Shown here piece after piece: positions 1 through 7,669 of a stretch of 64,000 bases of DNA (its first letter is position 1; each line of letters begins with the position of its first letter). The translations under genes were made by a program, and so were the position numbers. The DNA is from Bacteroidaceae bacterium (GTDB lineage Bacteria; Bacteroidota; Bacteroidia; Bacteroidales; Bacteroidaceae). The notes beneath the pieces were generated by a model, which searched no databases, had not been told where the DNA came from, and was given only the letters and a program-made list of their open reading frames with translations. The stretch is taken from NCBI GenBank assembly GCA_024684455.1, contig JAIKWU010000081.1:1-64000 (forward strand). The letters run 5' to 3'.

Positions 1-2
1 TA

Positions 3-80
3 CAGGATGGACTAATTTTGGGAAGAAAAGGGTTAGATTTTCCTGTTAATATAGGTTTTTACCAAGAAATAGAAAATTAG
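3..80 (+). CDS. C-terminal end of a truncated gene (function unknown)
   Basis: The window opens inside an open reading frame (frame 3) that runs 25 codons to a TAG stop and ends in PVNIGFYQEIEN. It points the same way as the next gene and stops 22 bp before that gene's ATG, so it is plausibly the tail of a gene cut by the window edge. The fragment is too short to assign a family, and a chance open frame of this length cannot be excluded. Confidence 0.35.
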   Translation, partial: QDGLILGRKGLDFPVNIGFYQEIEN

Positions 81-102
81 CATTTCAATAAAACCATAAA
101 TT

Positions 103-2817
103 ATGAAAACAAGAAAACTATTGCGAAGAACGTTGTTCTTCTTGATGTGTCTGTGTGGCACATCGTCTGTGAGTGCATTGGAAGTCACCATTGATGGATT
201 AGTGTATGATTTGTCGGGAACGTCTGCTACCGTGCTGCATGTGGCTCAAGGTAACAAAAACACAACAATAGAAATACCTGCAACCGTTGTGTATGAAGGT
301 CTGACGTACACTGTGAGTAAAATTGGGGAAAAAGCATTTTGTAATTATTATAATTCTGGAGGTGTTGGTAATGAATATTATATTGTAGGAGGTAACAGAT
401 ATCCACACTATCAAGGAAACACTCCTTTTGGCACTCCATCTTATACTTGGGATAATGGCAACGCATATTACAATTCTTATGTGACTACAATCATCCTGCC
501 GAATACTATCACGTTTATTGCCAATGCGGCATTCTATAACACGAACATTAAATGTATTGAAATGCAAGAAGGAATTTATAGCATCGGAAACGCTGCTTTT
601 TGCCGAACACAGATAAGTTCTATACATATTCCATCCGTCTGCAACATTGGCAATGGTGCTTTTGCAGACATGAAAAAGTTAACAAGTATTCTTATTTCAT
701 CAGCTTATTCGTTTGGAACAAACATCTTCGATTCGGATGATCTACTGCGCACAATTGTATATATGGGGGAAGTACCTCCCACTAATTGGGTGGCAACAAC
801 CCAGACATACGTGCCCAACGCTAATTATACGAAACCGAAATATAGTATAAATGATGCACATATTTACACTGGTCATGATTGGGTTGCAGCAGCATTTTCT
901 ATGTTGAATTGGGATTCGAACGAATATTCTTTTGTTTATTCAGGACATACACCAGAGGTTGTCTGGTCAGAAAAGGTGGATGATTATACACCGAGTTTCA
1001 ATACAAACTCTTTACCTAAAGATGTTGGAACATGGAGTGTAACAATTCCTGTAACGTTTACAAAAGGAGGAGATTCTTTCATTGCCAATTGTGTATATAA
1101 TTACACTATCACAAAAGCACTATTAAATATCAAAGCGAATGACGCGAGCCGCACATACGGAGAGGAGAATCCTGTCTTCAACTGCACCTACACAGGCTTA
1201 ATGAATAACGAGGATGCAAGTGTTATCACATCGGCTCCGACAATTTCAACGACAGCCACATCAAAAAGCGATGTGGGAACATACGCCATCAAAGTAAGTG
1301 GTGGTGAAGCACAGAACTATTCGTTTACGTATGAAGATGGAACGTTGACGGTGTTACCTGCTAATCTTGCAGTGACGGTAAATGATGCGACGCGGGAATA
1401 TGGCGAGGAGAATCCTGCATTTGCGTTGACCTATTCGGGGCTGAAAAAAGAGGAAACAGAGCCTGCATGGACGACGGCACCAACCTTTACGACGGAAGCT
1501 ACGGCTAAGAGCGATGTGGGCACGTATGCCGTGGATGTGACGGCAGAGCCCAAGAACTACACCATCATGTCGAAGCAGACGGGTACTTTGACCATCACGC
1601 AAGCACCTTTAACTCTCAAAGCTGACGATGCTACACGTCCGTACTATGCCGACGACCCCGAATTTACGTTTACATGCGAGGGTTTTAAGAATGACGACGA
1701 TGCATCGGTGCTGACCGTGCAGCCTACTTTTACACCTGATGCCATCAAGCGCAGTTATGTAGGTACGTATGACCTTAATTTGGAGGGAGCAGAAGCAAAA
1801 AACTACGCCATTTCGTATGTGCCTGCGACGCTCACGATAACCCCACGTCCGCTCAGCGTCAAGGTGAACGATGCGACACGAGTCTATGGGGAGCAGAATC
1901 CGAAGTTTGAACTGACTTACGAAGGCTTTGTGAACAACGAAACATATAAGGTGTTGACGCAGATTCCGATCGTTTCGACAGCTGCCACCGTCAACAGCGA
2001 TGCTGGTACGTATGACCTGTATGTGAGCGGCGGAAAAGCAACCAACTACGAACTTTCTTATCAACAGGGACTTCTCACTGTCACGCAACGTCCGCTGACC
2101 GTTTCAGTCAGTGACTACGAACGTGACTACGGTGAGGAAAACCCGACGTTTGAACTCATCTATGACAATTTTGGCGGCAACGATGATGAGACTTCGCTCG
2201 TTTCCAAACCTGTTGCTCGCACAACTGCGACGAAGACATCGGATGTCGGTACTTATGCCATTAATGTAACAGGCGGTTCGTCACCGAACTACACGTTTAC
2301 GTATGTGCCAGGATTATTGACCATCAATCGTGCTGAGCAGATATTTACATGGGAACAAGACCTGAGTGACCTCCGTGTCGGTGACCAAGTGGAACTGAAA
2401 GCCATCGCCTCGTCAGGACTCCCTGTGACGTTCACGATGGCGGACAATGACATTGTCGATGTTTATCAGGCAGGTAGAAAGACTTATATGGAGTGCCTGA
2501 AACCGGGCACTGTTGTCATCAAGGCTCAGCAGGAAGGCAACAAGAACTATTATCCTACACAACGCATCACGAAGACCATCGTGGTGAACGTGGCTACTTC
2601 GGTAGATGCCTCCGAAGAATCAGCACTGCGTATTCGTCTAACTGCATTTGGTATCCGCATCCTCAATGCGGAAGGTGAGACTGCACGCATCTACACGCCA
2701 GACGGTGTACTGGTGAAAGCCGTGAAGGTTGCTGGCGCACAAATGGACGTTGATCTCCCGGAAGGTGGCATTTACCTTGTGAAGGTTGCGGATAAGACAG
2801 TGAAAGTGAGCAGGTAA
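103..2817 (+). CDS. Exported surface protein with BspA-like LRRs and five MBG repeats
   Basis: 904 residues with a clear signal peptide (residues 1-25, cleavage near SVSA-LE). Residues about 30-235 contain BspA/LRR_5-type leucine-rich repeats (GEKAF, ANAAF, GNAAF and GNGAF turns). Residues about 338-742 hold five tandem repeats of about 80 residues of the MBG/YDG type, each opening with a variant of NDATRxYGEENPxF and closing with NYxxxYxxGxLTV. An Ig-like segment follows. The C-terminus (YTPDGVLVKAVKV... EGGIYLVKVADKTVKVSR) resembles a T9SS type A sorting tail. The family fits adhesins or surface structural proteins; the ligand cannot be read from sequence. It appears to be transcribed alone, and a palindrome array begins 24 bp after the stop. 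Confidence 0.85.
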   Translation: MKTRKLLRRTLFFLMCLCGTSSVSALEVTIDGLVYDLSGTSATVLHVAQGNKNTTIEIPATVVYEGLTYTVSKIGEKAFCNYYNSGGVGNEYYIVGGNRYPHYQGNTPFGTPSYTWDNGNAYYNSYVTTIILPNTITFIANAAFYNTNIKCIEMQEGIYSIGNAAFCRTQISSIHIPSVCNIGNGAFADMKKLTSILISSAYSFGTNIFDSDDLLRTIVYMGEVPPTNWVATTQTYVPNANYTKPKYSINDAHIYTGHDWVAAAFSMLNWDSNEYSFVYSGHTPEVVWSEKVDDYTPSFNTNSLPKDVGTWSVTIPVTFTKGGDSFIANCVYNYTITKALLNIKANDASRTYGEENPVFNCTYTGLMNNEDASVITSAPTISTTATSKSDVGTYAIKVSGGEAQNYSFTYEDGTLTVLPANLAVTVNDATREYGEENPAFALTYSGLKKEETEPAWTTAPTFTTEATAKSDVGTYAVDVTAEPKNYTIMSKQTGTLTITQAPLTLKADDATRPYYADDPEFTFTCEGFKNDDDASVLTVQPTFTPDAIKRSYVGTYDLNLEGAEAKNYAISYVPATLTITPRPLSVKVNDATRVYGEQNPKFELTYEGFVNNETYKVLTQIPIVSTAATVNSDAGTYDLYVSGGKATNYELSYQQGLLTVTQRPLTVSVSDYERDYGEENPTFELIYDNFGGNDDETSLVSKPVARTTATKTSDVGTYAINVTGGSSPNYTFTYVPGLLTINRAEQIFTWEQDLSDLRVGDQVELKAIASSGLPVTFTMADNDIVDVYQAGRKTYMECLKPGTVVIKAQQEGNKNYYPTQRITKTIVVNVATSVDASEESALRIRLTAFGIRILNAEGETARIYTPDGVLVKAVKVAGAQMDVDLPEGGIYLVKVADKTVKVSR

Positions 2818-2841
2818 ATAACTGCTGTAGATGACTGAAAA

Positions 2842-2929
2842 TTTCACCGCAGTGGAACGAGAATTCCACTGCGGTGAAACTATAGTTCCACTGCGGTGAA
2901 ACAAAAGTTTCACTGCGGTGGAATTTTTG
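2842..2929. repeat. 22-bp-period palindrome array, family A, copy 1
   Basis: Four units start at 2842, 2864, 2886 and 2908, exactly 22 bp apart. Each is a 16-bp near-palindrome of the type TTTCACTGCGGTGAAA, usually extended to 18 bp by flanking G and C, separated by about 6 nt. Neighbouring units can also pair with each other, so the transcript could fold into several alternative hairpins. The array lies just after the MBG-repeat protein gene and may act as its terminator or RNA 3' end. Related arrays lie at 27179-27282 and 36651-36754. Confidence 0.9.
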
Positions 2930-3140
2930 CAGTAGGTAACAGTGCGAAATGTTTAGTTTTTTTGAATGTTATGGACAAACTTCGTGTGGAAATCCTACAA
3001 ATCTATTCAAATTTGACAAATATAAATGAAAGATTTTGAATTGAATTTGTGAGATTTCTCTGCGAAGCAGACCCAAAACAATAATAGGCGGGCATGGTAG
3101 CTTGCCCTACAAGCGTATACTTCGAAAAAAGTCTTACAAG

Positions 3141-3172
3141 TTTGGTGTTTTGCATACTTATTTGTAACTTTG
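3141..3172 (+). promoter_or_regulatory. Bacteroidetes-type promoter giving a near-leaderless mRNA
   Basis: A -33 element TTTG (3141-3144) is followed after 20 nt by the -7 element TAACTTTG (3165-3172). Only 8 nt separate the -7 element from the ATG at 3181, so transcription should begin at or next to the start codon. This supports ATG 3181 over the upstream in-frame ATG at 3094. Confidence 0.75.
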
Positions 3173-3180
3173 CAATCCAC

Positions 3181-3924
3181 ATGGACTTTTTATCGCTCAT
3201 AGAGGACCGCTCGCAACTCAATTATGAGACGTTGGGCGAACTGCGCAAGATGGTGGAACAGTATCCGTTCTTCCATCAGGCGCGGTTGCTCTATCTTGTG
3301 AATCTGCATCAGTTGCGTGACCCGTCTTTTGGCGATGAACTACGCCGTAGCAGCGTGTTCCTGCCTTCGTTGACAGCACTGTTCCAGTTGGTGGAGGGAC
3401 AGCATTATGACCTTGAAAATACGTCTGTGAAGTCGCCCATCGTGACTGAGGATGAGGACCGTACGCTCTCGCTCATCGACAATTTCCTGATTCAACAGCC
3501 TGAGGAGGAACCGTCCGAGGAAAGTGAGCCTCACAGCGTGCCCACAGTGGCGGAGGTGACGAGCGACTATGCCTCGTTCCTTGCCATGCAGGAGGAGGTG
3601 GAAAGTCCCGTCGAAGATACTTCAGAAAAGGGTGGGGCAGATGCCATCATCGACTCTTTCCTTTCATCTCAGGAAGGCAAGCAGCGCTATGAGTTTTCCG
3701 AACAGGATGAAGATGCGCCTCAGACCGCTGCACCAGACACGGATTTTGATGGTGCCGACCTTTACAACGAGAAAATCGTTGAAATTCTGGTCAAACAGCG
3801 GCAATATGCGCAGGCTCTCGAAATATTACGGCAGATTTGTTTGAATAATCCAGAAAAAAGCCGTAACTTTGCAACTCAAATGCAGTTACTTGAGATAATT
3901 GTAGAACAAAAATCACAAAAATAA
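3181..3924 (+). CDS. TPR-like hypothetical protein
   Basis: 247 residues without signal peptide or membrane segment. The N-terminus (MDFLSLIEDRSQLNYETLGELRKMVEQYPFFHQA) and the C-terminus (EKIVEILVKQRQYAQALEILRQICLNNPEKS) read as helical TPR-like hairpins; the middle (residues about 95-200) is acidic and probably disordered. The ATG at 3181 is chosen over an in-frame ATG 87 bp upstream because the promoter ends at 3172. secG begins 8 bp after the stop, so the two are probably co-transcribed. A cytoplasmic scaffold or adaptor role is only an inference. Confidence 0.8.
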   Translation: MDFLSLIEDRSQLNYETLGELRKMVEQYPFFHQARLLYLVNLHQLRDPSFGDELRRSSVFLPSLTALFQLVEGQHYDLENTSVKSPIVTEDEDRTLSLIDNFLIQQPEEEPSEESEPHSVPTVAEVTSDYASFLAMQEEVESPVEDTSEKGGADAIIDSFLSSQEGKQRYEFSEQDEDAPQTAAPDTDFDGADLYNEKIVEILVKQRQYAQALEILRQICLNNPEKSRNFATQMQLLEIIVEQKSQK

Positions 3925-3932
3925 ACAAAAAA

Positions 3933-4262
3933 ATGTATCCACTTATCATTGTACTTGTACTTCTGGCATCGTGTCTGATGATCGGAATTGTGCTCATCCA
4001 AGAGAGCAAAGGCGGAGGCCTGGCTTCGGGTTTCTCCGCATCCAACCAAATCATGGGCGTTCGTAAGACGACCGACTTCCTTGAGAAAGCCACATGGGGA
4101 CTTGCCGCTGCTATGGTTGTCCTGAGCATTGTGTCTGCTTCGTTTGTCGGTAAGACCACGGCAACGGACACTCCTGTCGTTGAGACATCCGCTCCGGCTC
4201 AGCAGGAAGTACCATCGTTCCCTGCAACGGAACAGCCTGCAGAACAGGCTCCTGCACAGTAA
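3933..4262 (+). CDS. secG: Preprotein translocase subunit SecG
   Basis: 109 residues. A first membrane segment (residues about 2-22) is followed by the SecG hallmark LIQESKGGGLASGF, then a second membrane segment (residues about 52-72, GLAAAMVVLSIVSASF). The C-terminal tail, about 35 residues rich in Pro, Ala, Glu and Gln, is typical of Bacteroidetes SecG. SecG helps SecYEG move unfolded proteins across the inner membrane. It is the second gene of a short operon with the TPR-like protein, ending at the hairpin at 4302-4340. Confidence 0.93.
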   Translation: MYPLIIVLVLLASCLMIGIVLIQESKGGGLASGFSASNQIMGVRKTTDFLEKATWGLAAAMVVLSIVSASFVGKTTATDTPVVETSAPAQQEVPSFPATEQPAEQAPAQ

Positions 4263-4301
4263 TTCTGGGCTTTGTCTCTCACAGGAAGAGGCACAAACAA
4301 C

Positions 4302-4340
4302 ATCGCCACCGAGGATTCAGTTCTTCGGTGGCGATTGTTT
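4302..4340. terminator. Bidirectional intrinsic terminator between secG and the HAD gene
   Basis: An 11-bp perfect stem (ATCGCCACCGA at 4302-4312 pairs with 4325-4335) is followed by TGTTTTATT on the plus strand. It sits between two convergent genes, and its T-run touches the stop codon of the HAD gene. Confidence 0.8.
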
Positions 4341-4972
4341 TATTCTGTAAAGAGTTCGTTAGGCAGGTGGATGATGCGGGTGGCACCTTGTTCTTCAAGG
4401 AAGTGTCGGTCGCGAAATCCCCAGTCGACGCAGATACAGGGGAGACCAGCGTTGCGGGCCGTTGCTATATCTACTTCGCTGTCGCCAATGTAGATGGTTG
4501 GGGCATTCGTTGTTTGGAGCCTCTCCATTGCCAATAGTACCATGTCGGGGGCTGGCTTGCGTCGGATGTTGGCTTGTTGACCGATAGCGAGGTCGATGGT
4601 GTCGGCGAAAAAACGTTGGTGGAGTTGCTGTACGGCGGCATCGGGCTTATTGCTGACGATGGCTGTGCGATAGCCACGCTCTTTGCACTGACGGAGCATT
4701 TCGATGATGCCAGGATATGGGCGTGTGCGGTCTTGATTGTGCTTCAGATAATGCTGACGGAAAGCGGCGAAGACTTGTTCTTCGAGTTCGGTGGGTGTGT
4801 CGGTGGGCAGTGACTGGTGAATCAGTACTTGTGCACCGTTTCCGAGAAACTGACGAATCTCGCAGGGGCTGCGCATGGGCATAGAAAATTGGGCAAGCGC
4901 ATGGTTGACGCTTGCCCATAGGTCATCGAGCGTGTCGAGCAGTGTTCCGTCGAGGTCGAAGATGAGGCTCAT
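4340..4972 (-). CDS. HAD-superfamily phosphatase, phosphoglycolate phosphatase-like
   Basis: 210 residues. It has HAD motif I at the N-terminus (LIFDLDGTLLDT; nucleophile and acid Asp), motif II (AIVSNKP), a conserved Lys in RRKPAPDMV, and motif IV (IYIGDSEVDIATARNAG). The inserted helical cap after motif I is the type seen in phosphoglycolate phosphatase (Gph) and beta-phosphoglucomutase-like enzymes. It would hydrolyse small phosphoesters such as 2-phosphoglycolate or sugar phosphates; the substrate cannot be fixed. The start overlaps the stop of the upstream GH43 gene by 4 bp, so it is the last gene of the operon LysM protein-porT-GH43-HAD. Confidence 0.88.
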   Translation of the reverse strand: MSLIFDLDGTLLDTLDDLWASVNHALAQFSMPMRSPCEIRQFLGNGAQVLIHQSLPTDTPTELEEQVFAAFRQHYLKHNQDRTRPYPGIIEMLRQCKERGYRTAIVSNKPDAAVQQLHQRFFADTIDLAIGQQANIRRKPAPDMVLLAMERLQTTNAPTIYIGDSEVDIATARNAGLPCICVDWGFRDRHFLEEQGATRIIHLPNELFTE

Positions 4973-6939
4973 TTTTTCTTTTTAATGGGTAATGGTGCCG
5001 GTCCGTCAAGGGTTGGAATGACTGGTACGATATGGCCCTTCTTGTCGAAGGTCATGCGGTCGATGCAGACTTCGCGGTGGATGCCTGGCTCGGAGTGACG
5101 GTCGATGTAGTCCTTGTTGATGCGGTGATAGACAATGTACCATTCATCTTTGCCAGGGAGTTGAAGCACTGAGTTGTGTGCTGTGCCGTAGATGAGTTTG
5201 TCGGGTTGCTGCTGGAGGATGGTGGGGTAGGTGCCGTCCACCATTTCAATTGGACCGAGAGGCGACTTGGCGATGCCGTAGCAGACGTGATAGTTGGGCG
5301 AACCGGTGTCATCGACTGACCAAAGGAAGTAGTAGGTTCCTTTGCGGTAGAAGACATAGGGGGCTTCGCGGTAGGCCCAAGTCTGGAGTGAACCACTCTG
5401 TGGTGTTATCACCTTAATCGTTTCGGGTTTGATGCTGAGCATATCGGTGTTGAGTTCTGCACCAGCCATGTAGCCGTTTCCCCAGTAAAGGTAATGCTTC
5501 TTGGACTTCGGGTCATAGAAAACATCGACGTCGATTTGCTGGCCATGACCAGTGGGCGAGTCTGTGACGATGGGTTCTCCTTTGTCAACGAAGGGACCTG
5601 TGGGGGAGTCGCTCACAGCCACGCCGATGGCCTTGCGGTTGAGTTGAGGATGATGGGCGGAGAAGTAAAAATAGTACTTGTACGTTCCGTCTTTCTGCTT
5701 GACTTCTTCGATGCAAGGTGCCCATGCATTACCTACTGCCCAGCGTACCTGGTCGCTGCGAACGTCGAGCATGGTACCTTCGTCTGTCCAGTTGATCAGG
5801 TCGTCGGACGAGAACACGTTGAATTTCCAACCTCCCCAGCCCCGATGGCCGTCGGTGGTGGAGTAAATGTAGTACTTGCCTGTCTTGTTGGAGTAGAGCA
5901 CTTCGGGGTCAGCATGGAAAGCAGGGAGGATGGGGTTGGCATGGTTGCCGTAGTGGAGAAGCAGACGGTCTTTCTCGGCCTGTGTGATGGGGATGATGGT
6001 GCCGTGACGAGGTGTGAACTTGCCTTTGGTCTGGGTGTCTTGTACCCACTTGAAGGTCTTGAGGTCGGGGCTGGTGCAGAACTGATAGTGTCCGTCGCCA
6101 TAGCAGTCGTACATGACAATCCATGAGTTCCCGTCGATGCTCTGGCAGACGCCTACACCCTCGACGGCTTTCTGTGTCTGGTCAACGTGTTCGTCATGTT
6201 TGGCCCACTGACTTCCTGGACGCTGACCACGTGGAGCCATGAGTTGTTTGGCGGTTGCCTGGAAGATACCACGTCCGCCTTCGCTCTTGTAGAAAAGGTG
6301 GTACAACTGGTCAGCAGGATTGAAGACGATGTCGCCGTCGATGGTGGCTGAACCATTGTCAAAGAGGTATTGAGGCTGTCCGATGAGGTCGGTGAAGTCG
6401 TCGTTGACGTATGAATAATAAATACGATCGAAAGAGTCGCGGTCGCTGGTCCGCAGTGAGTAGAACACCATGTAGCGGCCGGCCTGATGGTCGTAAATGG
6501 TCTCCGGAGCCCAGACACGGATCACGTTTCTCCATGTTTTGGGATACTTGGTGGGGAAGTGGACTGTGCTGTGTTGCCAGTTGATGAGGTCGGTCGATTT
6601 GAGCAACACCATGCCTCGGTTGCTGGACCATCCGAGTGCAGAACGCATGTCGGTGACAACCATGTAGAAGGTCTTGCCGTCCTCGCCACGGAGGATGTGC
6701 GGGTCACGTACACAGCCAGTCAGTGCGATGGTGTCACTCTTGATGACAGGATTGCCGTTGTTGAGCGGAGTGTAATTGTAGCCGTCGTCGCTGAGGGCAT
6801 AGCAGATTTGTTCTTCTTCAGGAGCATTGCCTGTGAAGTAGGTGAAGAGATAGGCCACTTTGGGCTCGTCGTTCTGTGCTGCAAGAGGAGCAGCGAATGC
6901 CGTGAGAAGCAGTGCGGTTAGAATAGTTTTTTTGTTCAT
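4969..6939 (-). CDS. Exported glycoside hydrolase family 43, two propeller domains
   Basis: 656 residues with a signal peptide (MNKKTILTALLLTAFAAPLAAQ). Two GH43-like five-bladed propellers follow. The N-terminal one (residues about 25-340) has CVRDPHIL, STDLINW and VWAPETIYD; the C-terminal one (about 345-640) has AFHADPEVLYS, SSDDLINW and NAWAPCIEEV. The Asp in HADPE matches the GH43 catalytic base position. GH43 enzymes release arabinose, xylose or galactose from plant polysaccharides; the specificity here is unknown. It ends in a lysine-rich KKKK tail rather than a T9SS sorting tail, so it is probably periplasmic. It starts 9 bp after porT and overlaps the HAD gene by 4 bp, an unexpected place for a GH43 gene. 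Confidence 0.9.
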   Translation of the reverse strand: MNKKTILTALLLTAFAAPLAAQNDEPKVAYLFTYFTGNAPEEEQICYALSDDGYNYTPLNNGNPVIKSDTIALTGCVRDPHILRGEDGKTFYMVVTDMRSALGWSSNRGMVLLKSTDLINWQHSTVHFPTKYPKTWRNVIRVWAPETIYDHQAGRYMVFYSLRTSDRDSFDRIYYSYVNDDFTDLIGQPQYLFDNGSATIDGDIVFNPADQLYHLFYKSEGGRGIFQATAKQLMAPRGQRPGSQWAKHDEHVDQTQKAVEGVGVCQSIDGNSWIVMYDCYGDGHYQFCTSPDLKTFKWVQDTQTKGKFTPRHGTIIPITQAEKDRLLLHYGNHANPILPAFHADPEVLYSNKTGKYYIYSTTDGHRGWGGWKFNVFSSDDLINWTDEGTMLDVRSDQVRWAVGNAWAPCIEEVKQKDGTYKYYFYFSAHHPQLNRKAIGVAVSDSPTGPFVDKGEPIVTDSPTGHGQQIDVDVFYDPKSKKHYLYWGNGYMAGAELNTDMLSIKPETIKVITPQSGSLQTWAYREAPYVFYRKGTYYFLWSVDDTGSPNYHVCYGIAKSPLGPIEMVDGTYPTILQQQPDKLIYGTAHNSVLQLPGKDEWYIVYHRINKDYIDRHSEPGIHREVCIDRMTFDKKGHIVPVIPTLDGPAPLPIKKKK

Positions 6940-6948
6940 GGTGTTGTG

Positions 6949-7659
6949 TTATTTAATGTTGTCGTTTTTGGTGCGTACGATATCAAAGAGGTAGTTCAGT
7001 TTGACCATGATGGCTCCATGTGCCGAACGGCTGAAATAACCTTTCTTGGAGTTGTCATAGATGTCGCCAAGACCATAGTAGTAGCGGCCTTCCAACAGGA
7101 AATGACCGACAGCGGTACTGAGTTCCATGCCCAACCCTGCAGCAATGCCATAGTCGAAGCGGCGGTCGATGTCATTGTCATACTGGTGGGTGACGTTGTT
7201 AGGGCGGTGGGATTGATCCCAGGCTCCACCTCCCTTATGACGTGCGGTGCCGATGGCATAGCCGAGTTGTGGCCCAGCCTCGAATACGAACTTGGCTCCT
7301 CTTCTTTCACGTCCCCAACCGAGTTGCATGAGCATCGGTACTTGTACATAGTGGATGTCGTGTGAATACGTGTTGCCAGTACCGTCTTCGATGAGTTCCT
7401 TCCAACCCATGTTGGCATAGTTGACTTCTATCTGAACTCCACAGATACAGGTGAAGTATTTTTCGCAGATGTAGCGGGCAGAGAATCCGAAAGTGGGTGA
7501 TGCCTTCCAGTCTTGTTTGATGGTAGGAACGAAGGAAACGCGGTTCATGGTGATGCCCGCATTGCCGCCGATGGCAAAGTCGTTGCGCCGTTCTCCCACC
7601 TGTGCCTGAGCGACTAGTGTGGTGCAAAGCATCAGAAGCAATAATAGTTTCCTGTTCAT
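6949..7659 (-). CDS. porT: PorT-family outer-membrane beta-barrel protein
   Basis: 236 residues with a signal peptide (MNRKLLLLLMLCTTLVAQAQ) followed by an outer-membrane beta-barrel (OMP_b-brl_2 type) with alternating strands and terminal aromatic residues (GAIMVKLNYLFDIVR). Length, the GERRNDFAIGGNAG opening and the HYVQVPMLMQL and GPQLGYAIGT strands match PorT/SprT, a component needed for type IX secretion in Porphyromonas and Flavobacterium. The ATG at 7659 is preferred over one 72 bp upstream because it directly precedes the signal peptide. The gene lies 10 bp after the LysM gene. A generic OMP of the same fold remains possible, but the T9SS cargo in the window favours PorT. Confidence 0.8.
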   Translation of the reverse strand: MNRKLLLLLMLCTTLVAQAQVGERRNDFAIGGNAGITMNRVSFVPTIKQDWKASPTFGFSARYICEKYFTCICGVQIEVNYANMGWKELIEDGTGNTYSHDIHYVQVPMLMQLGWGRERRGAKFVFEAGPQLGYAIGTARHKGGGAWDQSHRPNNVTHQYDNDIDRRFDYGIAAGLGMELSTAVGHFLLEGRYYYGLGDIYDNSKKGYFSRSAHGAIMVKLNYLFDIVRTKNDNIK

Positions 7660-7669
7660 TTCTAATGAT

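Noticed and set aside
2842-2929. Possible short CRISPR array
   Set aside because: The linkers are only about 6 nt and the units are palindromes; CRISPR spacers are about 25-40 nt, and no cas gene is in the window.
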